Origin: Catenulispora sp. MAP5-51 | GTDB lineage: Bacteria > Actinomycetota > Actinomycetes > Streptomycetales > Catenulisporaceae | Assembly (NCBI RefSeq): GCF_041261205.1 | Contig: NZ_JBGCCH010000029.1 | Span: forward strand, 62,001 to 126,000 | DNA length: 64,000 bases | Direction: 5' to 3' | Part shown: one piece after another, positions 1 through 6,342 of the stretch | Layout of the letters: every line of letters starts with the position of its first letter | How positions within the stretch are numbered: the stretch's first letter is position 1 | Notes under the pieces: generated by a model | What the model was told of the DNA's origin: nothing | What the model saw: only the letters and a program-made list of their open reading frames with translations | The model's database searches: none | Position numbers and translations under genes: made by a program

Positions 1-91
1 CCAGTCCTCGCCGGCCGACGCCATGAAGGCGTACACCGAGACCCTGAAGGGCATCGTCGGCTCCGGCGACGTGGCGGCGGGCACCAGCTGA
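1..91 (+). CDS. Sugar ABC transporter substrate-binding protein, C-terminal end only
   Basis: The last 29 codons of a gene that begins before the window; the reading frame starts at base 2 and ends in TGA at 89-91. The residues visible (SPADAMKAYTETLKGIVG) look like the helical C-terminus of an extracellular solute-binding protein. The call rests mainly on context, because two MalF/MalG-type permease genes follow directly. The stop codon shares one base with the ATG of the next gene (TGATG), so the genes are very probably co-transcribed and translationally coupled. Confidence 0.6.
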   Translation, partial: QSSPADAMKAYTETLKGIVGSGDVAAGTS

Positions 92-1071
92 TGGAGCCCC
101 GCGCACAACTCGCCGGCAAAGATCTTGCCGGCGCAGACCTTGCCGGCGCAGATCTCGCGGGCGCGGCGGTGGGGCAGGCTCTGTCCCCCCGCCGCGCCCG
201 CCGGGCCCGCGCGGCCCGGGCGACCCGGCACCTCCCGCTGGCGCCGGCCCTGATCATGCTCTTCCTGTTCTTCCTCGGCCCGGTGCTGTGGAGCATCTAC
301 AGCTCGTTCACCAACGCCGCGCTCACCGGCGACGGCGCCCAGAACCCGCAGTGGGTCGGGCTGGACAACTTCCGCCGGCTGTTCTCCGATCCCAACGTCA
401 CCAACGGGATCTGGCTCACCGTGGTCTTCGTGCTGGGCTCGGCGGTGATCGGCCAGAACCTGCTGGGCCTGGCGATCGCGCTCCTGATGCGCGGCCGCGG
501 ACGCTGGGTGCGCGGGGTGGTCGGCGGGATCGTGGTGTCGGCGTGGGTGCTGCCGGAGGTCGTCAGCGCGATCATCTGGTACGCGTTCCTGGGCCAGAAC
601 GGGACCTTGAACCAGCTGATGAAGGCCGTCGGGATGAGCGGGCAGGACTGGCTCTACAGCAGTCCGATGCTCGCCGTCATCATCGCCAACGTCTGGCGCG
701 GCACCGCGTTCTCGATGCTGGTGTACAACGCGGCGCTGGACGACGTCCCGACCGATCTGCAGGAGGCGGCCGAGCTGGACGGCGCGACCGGCTGGCGCAA
801 GCTGTGGTCGGTGATCCTGCCGCTGATCCGGTCCTCCATCATGACCAACCTGATGCTGATCACCCTGCAGACGCTGTCGGTGTTCACGCTGATCTACGTC
901 ATGACCGCCGGCGGCCCCGGCTTCGCCAGCTCGACGCTGCCGGTGCTGATGTACCAGCAGGCCTTCAAGTTCTCCGAGGTCGGCTACGGCACCGCGATCT
1001 CGTTGCTGCTGCTGGTGATCGGCGCCGTGTTCTCGTTCGTGTACGTGCGCGTGCTGAAACCGGAGGCGTGA
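91..1071 (+). CDS. Carbohydrate ABC transporter permease, MalF/UgpA type
   Basis: A 326-residue inner-membrane permease that would form one half of the translocation channel for a sugar importer. It has about six hydrophobic segments and the EAA loop that contacts the ATPase (EAAELDGATGWRKLW near residue 228). The ATG overlaps the stop of the binding-protein gene by one base. The first 50 residues are a non-conserved cytoplasmic extension containing three copies of a five-residue repeat (ADLAG type) encoded by 15-nt direct repeats at 121-165, followed by an Arg/Ala-rich stretch before the first membrane segment. A later start inside this extension cannot be excluded. No ATPase gene is nearby, so it probably uses a shared MsiK-type ATPase encoded elsewhere, as is common in actinomycetes. 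Substrate unknown. Confidence 0.9.
   Translation: MEPRAQLAGKDLAGADLAGADLAGAAVGQALSPRRARRARAARATRHLPLAPALIMLFLFFLGPVLWSIYSSFTNAALTGDGAQNPQWVGLDNFRRLFSDPNVTNGIWLTVVFVLGSAVIGQNLLGLAIALLMRGRGRWVRGVVGGIVVSAWVLPEVVSAIIWYAFLGQNGTLNQLMKAVGMSGQDWLYSSPMLAVIIANVWRGTAFSMLVYNAALDDVPTDLQEAAELDGATGWRKLWSVILPLIRSSIMTNLMLITLQTLSVFTLIYVMTAGGPGFASSTLPVLMYQQAFKFSEVGYGTAISLLLLVIGAVFSFVYVRVLKPEA
121..165 (+). repeat. 15-nt tandem repeat, three copies, in the 5' end of the permease gene
   Basis: Units begin at 121, 136 and 151 and share the core GATCTTGCCGGCGCA with few changes. Each unit encodes D-L-A-G-A, so copy-number change keeps the reading frame. Confidence 0.85.
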
Positions 1072-1072
1072 G

Positions 1073-1909
1073 ATGGGGGTGGACACACCGCGCAGGCGCG
1101 CGGCCGGAGCGGTCTGCACCGGCATCCTGATACTCATCGCGGCGGCGTTCCTGGCGCCGCTGGTATGGCTGGTGCTGTCGTGTTTCGACGCCTCGGCGCA
1201 GACCTCCACACAGTTCCCGGACCATCCGAGCCTGGACAACTTCAAGGCCGTGATGAACACGGACCTGGCGTGGCGGCCGCTGTGGAACGGGCTGCTGCTG
1301 TGCGGCGGCTCGGCGCTGATCACCGTGGTGATCGCGACCCTGGCGGCGTACCCGCTGTCCCGGTACCAGACGCGCTTCCGCAAGCCGTTCCTGTACTCGG
1401 TGCTGTTCGCGACCGGCCTGCCGATCACCGCGATCATGGTCCCGGTCTACGGGCTGTTCGTGCGGCTCCAGCTGATCGACTCGATGCCGGCCACCGCGGT
1501 CTTCCTGGCGACCACCTCGCTGCCGTTCGCGATCTGGCTGATCAAGGGCTTCATCGACAACGTCCCGATCAGCCTGGAGGAGGCCTCGTGGGTGGACGGC
1601 GCGACCCCGATGGTGGCGCTGCGGCACATCGTGGTGCCGCTGATCGCGCCGGGCATGTCGGTGGTGCTGATCTTCACCTTCATCCAGGCCTGGGGCAACT
1701 TCTTCGTGCCCTTCATCCTGCTCCAGAGCCCTGAGAAGCTGCCCGCGTCGGTGACCGTGTTCACCTTCTTCGGGCAGTACGGGGCGGTGGCCTACGGCCA
1801 GCTGGCGGCGTACTCGGTGCTGTACTCGATGCCGGTCGTGGTGCTCTACCTGATCGTCTCGCGGGCGATGGGAGGCGCGTTCCGGTTCGCCGGCGCGGCG
1901 AAGGGGTGA
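1073..1909 (+). CDS. Carbohydrate ABC transporter permease, MalG/UgpE type
   Basis: The partner permease of the preceding MalF-like protein, 278 residues with six predicted membrane segments. The EAA loop is visible as EEASWVDGATPMVALRHIVVP around residue 166, with the usual Gly seven residues after the EAA core. It starts one base after the upstream stop, so the three genes form one operon. A ROK regulator gene lies convergently downstream and may regulate this importer, but this is only positional evidence. Confidence 0.9.
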   Translation: MGVDTPRRRAAGAVCTGILILIAAAFLAPLVWLVLSCFDASAQTSTQFPDHPSLDNFKAVMNTDLAWRPLWNGLLLCGGSALITVVIATLAAYPLSRYQTRFRKPFLYSVLFATGLPITAIMVPVYGLFVRLQLIDSMPATAVFLATTSLPFAIWLIKGFIDNVPISLEEASWVDGATPMVALRHIVVPLIAPGMSVVLIFTFIQAWGNFFVPFILLQSPEKLPASVTVFTFFGQYGAVAYGQLAAYSVLYSMPVVVLYLIVSRAMGGAFRFAGAAKG

Positions 1910-1967
1910 CGGATCCGCCCTTCGCCGTCACCGACGGCTAGGATCGGCACCTCAACGAGTTGTCGCC

Positions 1968-2270
1968 GTGCCCCGGCCTCGTCGGCCCGGGTCCTTCAGG
2001 GGAGTGAGCAGTACGGACCTCCCGGTCCCCGGACCCGACGAAGCCGGAGGCGAGCCAGACCCCGCCGCCGCGCCCTCGCGTGCCCGCCTGGCCGGCTACG
2101 GCTGGCTGCCGTGGGCCGGCGGCGCGGCGGTGGCGGCCGCGCAGGTGCTGATGGTCGTCCTCGGCTCCGGGTTGTGGCGCGCCGTCGGAGTGGCGGGGCT
2201 GGTTTTCGTGACGCTGGTGGGGATCGGGTTCGCGCTGTTCGGCAGCGAAGGCGAAGAGGACAAGCAGTAG
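1968..2270 (+). CDS. Small membrane protein of unknown function
   Basis: A 100-residue protein starting at a GTG; an alternative in-frame GTG lies at 2004 just after an AGGGGA motif. The N-terminal third is Pro/Ala-rich and acidic, followed by two hydrophobic segments (about residues 48-66 and 70-90) and an acidic tail ending in EGEEDKQ. A TAGGAT -10-like hexamer at 1939-1944 suggests its own promoter, separate from the ABC operon. Short two-helix proteins of this type are common beside actinobacterial regulators but no family could be named. Convergent with the ROK gene, with only 7 bases between stops. Confidence 0.6.
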   Translation: MPRPRRPGSFRGVSSTDLPVPGPDEAGGEPDPAAAPSRARLAGYGWLPWAGGAAVAAAQVLMVVLGSGLWRAVGVAGLVFVTLVGIGFALFGSEGEEDKQ

Positions 2271-2277
2271 CCCGCCC

Positions 2278-3471
2278 TCAGCCGGTGCGCTCCCGGATCA
2301 CCTGCTCGACCGCCACGGACGCCGCGACGGCCGCCGCCCCGGTCAGCACCGCGCTCTCCCCGAGCGCGGAGACCTCCAGCCGCGGCGGATACGGCAGCCG
2401 CTCCTGCAGACGCAGCGCGACGCGCTCCAATAAGAGATCGCCGTTCAGCCCGATCCCGCCGCCGAGGATGACCAGCTCCACATCCGCGACGGCCGCGAGC
2501 ACCCCTATGTAGGCGCTGATGCGGCGCGCCACCTCCTCGACGACCTCGGTGGCCCGCGCGTGGCCGGCCCGGGCGCGGTCGAAGATCAGCTCGGTCGTCA
2601 GCGGCGCGCCGGCGTCCGCGAGCTCGGCGGCGTGCGGCTCCGCGAACTCGACGATCGACGCGGCGCAGGGATCGTTCGCGGCGAACGCCTCGGTGTCGAA
2701 GGCGCTGTCCAGTTCGCCGGCCGCGCCGGAGTGGCCGCGGTGCAGGTGGCCGTGCAGGACCAGACCCGCGCCGACCCCGGTGCCCACCGACAGGAAGGCG
2801 AAGCTCTCGGCGGCGGCGCCGGTGCCGTGGGTGTTCTCGCCGAGCGCCGCGAGGTCGATGTCGTTCTCGACGGTGAAGGGGAAGCCCAGCGCCGCCTCCA
2901 GCTCCGTGGCGATCGCGAATCCGTTGAGGGCCGGGATGTTCAGCGCCTGCCAGACCCGGCCGGTGTGCCGGTCCACGACGCCCGGCACCCCGGCCACCGC
3001 GTGCCGGACCGTCGCCGGGTCCACGCCGGCCGCCTCGACCAGCTCGGCGGCCAGCCGCGCCGCCGCCGCGACCATGCGCGGGGCGTCCAGGCCGTGCACG
3101 TCCACGTCCCGGCGTGCCGCGATCACCGCGCCGGGCCCGGCCAGCACGCCGCGCAGCCGGTGCGCGCCGAGGTCCAGGGCCAGCGCGTGCACGCCGTCGG
3201 GCTTGGGGCCGAAGAACACCGCGCCGTGCGAGGGGTCGCGCGCGGAGTCGGGGGACTGCGTGACCAGACCGGTGGCCAGAAGTTCCTCCAGCAGCACCGA
3301 CACCGTCGGCTTCGAGATGCCGGTGAGCCGGGCGATCTCGGCGCGGGAGATCGGGTGGCCGCCCTCGATCACCGACCAGACGGTCCGGATGTTCATCTCC
3401 CGGAGCGTGGCCGCGGTGACACCGGAGGTCGGGCGCACAGCGCGGATGCTCATGGACGCGGGGATGGTCAT
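2278..3471 (-). CDS. ROK-family transcriptional regulator
   Basis: A 397-residue regulator: winged HTH at about residues 15-75 (recognition segment ISRAEIARLTGISKPTVSVLLEEL) followed by a ROK sugar-kinase-like domain. The phosphate-binding region is degenerate (LDLGAHRL where kinases have DxGxT), and the Cys-rich zinc motif CxCGxxGCxE of typical ROK proteins is absent, so it should be a sensor rather than a kinase. The chosen ATG at 3471 sits about 30 residues before the HTH; an upstream extension to 3537 is Pro-rich and looks non-coding. ROK regulators usually repress carbohydrate uptake genes, which fits the sugar ABC genes next door. Binding site not identified. Confidence 0.88.
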   Translation of the reverse strand: MTIPASMSIRAVRPTSGVTAATLREMNIRTVWSVIEGGHPISRAEIARLTGISKPTVSVLLEELLATGLVTQSPDSARDPSHGAVFFGPKPDGVHALALDLGAHRLRGVLAGPGAVIAARRDVDVHGLDAPRMVAAAARLAAELVEAAGVDPATVRHAVAGVPGVVDRHTGRVWQALNIPALNGFAIATELEAALGFPFTVENDIDLAALGENTHGTGAAAESFAFLSVGTGVGAGLVLHGHLHRGHSGAAGELDSAFDTEAFAANDPCAASIVEFAEPHAAELADAGAPLTTELIFDRARAGHARATEVVEEVARRISAYIGVLAAVADVELVILGGGIGLNGDLLLERVALRLQERLPYPPRLEVSALGESAVLTGAAAVAASVAVEQVIRERTG

Positions 3472-3619
3472 GAACGCAGAGTACGGCGAATGCCCGACGG
3501 GCGTTCGCGACGGCGGAGGCCAGGTGGGCATTGGCACGGTGTGAGGATGCGCGCGCTGTGCGTGAGAGCTCTGTGAGAAGCCCTGGCCCCCGCGCCGAAC
3601 AGGGGCTTCGCTGGAATAC

Positions 3620-3964
3620 GTGGCGGCAAGCGTCCCGATCCTGCCCAGCGCCGACCTCGAACGGACCCGCGCGTTCTACTGCTTCCTGGGCTTCACCGTC
3701 GTGGACGCCGCCGACGAATACCTTCGCCTGCGCTACGACGACGCGGAGGTCCACTTCTACCCGGCCCCCGACACCGACCCGGCCGAGAACCCCTCCGGGT
3801 GGTACCTGCGGGTCCAGGAGCCCGAGGAGCTCCGGGAGAAGTGGTCCCACGACGGGGTGGAGTGCCCGGAGGTGCCGGTCCCGGCCGTGTACGGCCCGAC
3901 CGTCTTCGCCGTCGCCGACCCGGACGGCGCGCTGCTGCGCGTGGGCCCGGCCGACCGGCTCTGA
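3620..3964 (+). CDS. VOC-superfamily (glyoxalase/bleomycin-resistance fold) protein
   Basis: A 114-residue single-domain protein starting at GTG. The opening ILPSADLERTRAFYCFLGF and the closing TVFAVADPDGALLRVG are typical of small VOC proteins that dimerise and bind metal or a hydrophobic ligand. It resembles the bleomycin-binding-protein subgroup, which sequesters rather than degrades its ligand, but the ligand cannot be told from sequence. It is transcribed divergently from the ROK regulator and converges on the zinc-ribbon gene. Confidence 0.8.
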   Translation: MAASVPILPSADLERTRAFYCFLGFTVVDAADEYLRLRYDDAEVHFYPAPDTDPAENPSGWYLRVQEPEELREKWSHDGVECPEVPVPAVYGPTVFAVADPDGALLRVGPADRL

Positions 3965-3974
3965 GGCGACCGGC

Positions 3975-3994
3975 GCTGAGGCAAGCGCTTCAGC
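3975..3994. terminator. Hairpin between convergent genes
   Basis: GCTGAGGC and GCTTCAGC pair around an AAGC loop (8 bp, one G-U). It lies after the VOC stop and overlaps the stop of the convergent zinc-ribbon gene, so it could act in both directions. No U-run follows. Confidence 0.45.
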
Positions 3995-4235
3995 CCTGCG
4001 GATACCCGCCGCCCGGCTTCCAGAACTCGATCGCGTCGTTCAGGAAAAGGTGCACATAGCCGCACCGCGCGCAGACCAGCCCGGTCGCGGACTGGTTGGA
4101 CCAGCCCAGGTTCATGAACTCCGCACCGGTGGTGTTCAGCTTCACTTCCCGGTCGAAGAACTGCTCGGACTGGCAGACCAGGCACCGGAACGGGATCCGG
4201 TTGATCGTGACCAATATCGCCGCGTTGCGTCCCAT
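3990..4235 (-). CDS. Small zinc-ribbon protein
   Basis: An 81-residue protein with two CxxC knuckles (CLVC near residue 18 and CARC near residue 55), the arrangement of a single zinc ribbon. A basic or hydrophobic segment precedes each knuckle and the C-terminus is Gly/Pro-rich. Small proteins of this type are usually annotated as DNA-binding or hypothetical in actinobacteria; binding of nucleic acid is an inference from the fold only. It is divergent from the sensor kinase gene, with 127 bases between starts. Confidence 0.7.
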   Translation of the reverse strand: MGRNAAILVTINRIPFRCLVCQSEQFFDREVKLNTTGAEFMNLGWSNQSATGLVCARCGYVHLFLNDAIEFWKPGGGYPQG

Positions 4236-4362
4236 GGTTCCCCCGCTTCACGCCAGAAGCACATGATCGCGCGTGATACCGCGCTCGCAATATGCTGCAC
4301 ACGATATCCCCGGGCACGTCGGCCCGGGGCGCGGCGGCGCGGCGAGGAGCCAGGGAGGACCG

Positions 4363-5535
4363 ATGCCGGACTTCGGACGCCAGTGGCGCGGGCTGGCCGC
4401 GGCGCTGGTCGTGCCCCCGCTCCTGACGGCCGTCCTGACGACCTTCAACGAGCGCCTCAACCTGAGCAGCCAGGTCCTCATCTACCTGGTCGCGCTCGTG
4501 GCGATCGCGCGGGTCTGCGGGATGGTGCCGGCGCTGGTCGCCGCGATCTGGGCGGCGATGCTGCTCGACTACTACTTCATCTCGCCGATCCACACCTTCC
4601 GCATCGCGGTGGCCAACGACGTGATCGCGTTCTTGGCCTTCCTCATCGTCGCGGTGACGGTGGCCTCGGTGGTCGAGTACTCCGGCAAACAGTTCCGCCG
4701 CGCCACCCGCGCCGCCGCCGAGGCCGCGCAGCTGGAGGCGGCCGACCGGATGCGCACCGCGCTGCTCAACGCGGTCTCGCACGACCTGCGGGCCCCGCTG
4801 GCGGCGGCCCTGGCCTCCGTGGACACGCTGCGCGATCCGCGCTTCGAGCTGTCCGAGGACGAGCGCGGCGAGCTGCTCGGCGCCGCGCACACCTCGCTGG
4901 GCCGGCTCTCGCGGCTGGTGGAGGACCTGCTGGACATGTCGCGGTTGCAGTCCGGGGCGCTGAAGCCGCGGCTGGAGGCGGTCTCGGTCGACGAGGTGAT
5001 CCCGCGCGCGCTGGACGACGTCCCGGCCGCGGCCGGCCGTGTCACCTACGCCGCGAGCCCCGGCGGCGTACCGCCGGCCCTGGCCGACGGCGCGCTGCTG
5101 GAGCGCGTGGTGGCCAACCTGGTCGGCAACGCCGCCAAGCACACCTCCTCGCGCATCGAGCTGACGGCGAGCGGGGTGCACGCCGGGTTCGGCACGGCCG
5201 TCTCCCGGAAGACAGGCGACACGGACGCCACGGACGCCACGGACGACACGGACGGCTCGAGCCGCGAGCCCGGCGACAAGGTGGAGATTCGCGTGATCGA
5301 CCACGGCCCCGGCATCCCGGCCACCGACCACGAACGCGTCTTCCGCCCCTTCCAGCGGCTCGGCGACCACGACAACACCGCCGGCGTCGGCCTCGGCCTG
5401 GCCCTGGCCCGCGGCCTGGTCGAGGCGATGGGCGGGGAACTGCGCCCCGAGGCCACCCCCGGCGGCGGACTGACCATGGTGGTGGCGGTGCCGGCCCGCG
5501 CGGCGGCCGGCCCGGCGAAGGAGGCTGTCCGGTGA
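4363..5535 (+). CDS. KdpD-like sensor histidine kinase, short form
   Basis: A 390-residue membrane kinase. The start is the ATG at 4363, which has GGGAGGA upstream; an open extension to 4273 has no ribosome site. Residues 10-105 form a four-helix DUF4118 sensor region as in KdpD, followed by HisKA with phospho-acceptor H140 (NAVSHDLRAPLAA) and a HATPase domain with N-box (VVANLVGNAAKHT), G1 (DHGPGIP) and G2 (GVGLGLALARG). The large N-terminal KdpD and UspA domains of classical KdpD are missing. An acidic Asp/Thr repeat (DATDATDDTDG) interrupts the ATPase domain. It overlaps the response-regulator gene by 4 bases. Likely senses potassium or osmotic state by homology. Confidence 0.88.
   Translation: MPDFGRQWRGLAAALVVPPLLTAVLTTFNERLNLSSQVLIYLVALVAIARVCGMVPALVAAIWAAMLLDYYFISPIHTFRIAVANDVIAFLAFLIVAVTVASVVEYSGKQFRRATRAAAEAAQLEAADRMRTALLNAVSHDLRAPLAAALASVDTLRDPRFELSEDERGELLGAAHTSLGRLSRLVEDLLDMSRLQSGALKPRLEAVSVDEVIPRALDDVPAAAGRVTYAASPGGVPPALADGALLERVVANLVGNAAKHTSSRIELTASGVHAGFGTAVSRKTGDTDATDATDDTDGSSREPGDKVEIRVIDHGPGIPATDHERVFRPFQRLGDHDNTAGVGLGLALARGLVEAMGGELRPEATPGGGLTMVVAVPARAAAGPAKEAVR
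5218..5255 (+). repeat. 9-nt tandem repeat inside the sensor kinase gene
   Basis: Copies of GACGCCACG with variants encode a D-A-T run placed in a surface loop between the N-box and G1 box. Confidence 0.7.
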
Positions 5536-6242
5536 AGCGCCTGCTGGTCGTGGACGACGAGGCCCAGCTGCTGCTGGCCGTGCGCATCAACCTGTCGGCG
5601 CGCGGCTACGACGTGGCGGTCGCCGCCGACGGCACCGCGGGCCTGGCCGCCGCCGCCCGCCGCCCCCCGGATCTGGTGGTCCTGGACCTGGGCCTGCCGG
5701 ACATGGACGGCGTCCGGGTCATCAACGGCCTGCGGGGCTGGACCACGGTGCCGATCCTGGTGCTCTCCGGCCGCACCGAGTCCTGGGACAAGGTGGAGGC
5801 GCTGGACGCCGGCGCCGACGACTTCGTCACCAAGCCCTTCGACATGGACGAGCTGGCCGCGCGGGTGCGGTCCCTGCTGCGGCGCTCGGAGCCGGAGAAC
5901 ACGACCGGGCCGGTGATCCAAGTCGGGCACCACCTGGTGGACCTCGCGGCGCGCACGGTGAAGCGCGCCCCCGGAGCGCCCGAGGACGTGCCGGAGGCGG
6001 TGCGCCTGACGCGCACCGAGTGGGCGGTCCTGGAAGTCCTGCTGCGCCATTCCGGCCGCCTGGTCTCCAGCAAGCAGCTGCTGGCCCACGTGTGGGGGAC
6101 CGAGCACGAACCCGAGGGCAGCTACCTGCGGTTCTACCTCGCGCGGCTGCGGCAGAAGCTGGAACCGGAGCCCTCAAGCCCGCGGCAGCTGCTGACCGAG
6201 CCGGGGATGGGCTATCGCTTCCAACCGTTGGAAACTCGTTAG
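5532..6242 (+). CDS. KdpE-like response regulator, OmpR/PhoB family
   Basis: A 236-residue protein with receiver domain (acidic pair DDE at 9-11, phospho-acceptor Asp in VLDLGLPDMDG, Lys in VTKPFD) and a C-terminal winged helix with the transactivation-loop and RYYLARLRQKLE-like recognition region. The GTG start overlaps the kinase stop by 4 bases (GTGA). The receiver and DNA-binding sequence resemble KdpE, but no kdpFABC genes are present here; the potassium permease that follows 100 bases downstream is the nearest plausible target. Confidence 0.9.
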   Translation: MKRLLVVDDEAQLLLAVRINLSARGYDVAVAADGTAGLAAAARRPPDLVVLDLGLPDMDGVRVINGLRGWTTVPILVLSGRTESWDKVEALDAGADDFVTKPFDMDELAARVRSLLRRSEPENTTGPVIQVGHHLVDLAARTVKRAPGAPEDVPEAVRLTRTEWAVLEVLLRHSGRLVSSKQLLAHVWGTEHEPEGSYLRFYLARLRQKLEPEPSSPRQLLTEPGMGYRFQPLETR

Positions 6243-6329
6243 GGGATCGTGGTCGCCGCGCATGTGCGGTGTGAGCAGCACGTGAGAAATAATCAGCCTG
6301 ACGCTAGTGATTTCCGGGTGCACCGGCCG

Positions 6330-6335
6330 TAGGCT
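6330..6335 (+). promoter_or_regulatory. Candidate -10 box for a leaderless transcript
   Basis: TAGGCT lies exactly 7 bases before the GTG at 6343, and no Shine-Dalgarno sequence precedes that GTG. This spacing would place the transcription start on the start codon. The -35 region is not recognisable. Confidence 0.45.
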
Positions 6336-6342
6336 CGCGATC

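Noticed and set aside
3531-5531. Long frame joined in front of the KdpE-like regulator (903 codons)
   Set aside because: It crosses the VOC and sensor kinase genes in a wrong frame; the response regulator begins at the GTG overlapping the kinase stop.
6243-6342. Possible c-di-AMP (ydaO) riboswitch upstream of the KimA-like gene
   Set aside because: Only 100 bases are available, none of the conserved aptamer blocks are visible, and a leaderless start fits better.
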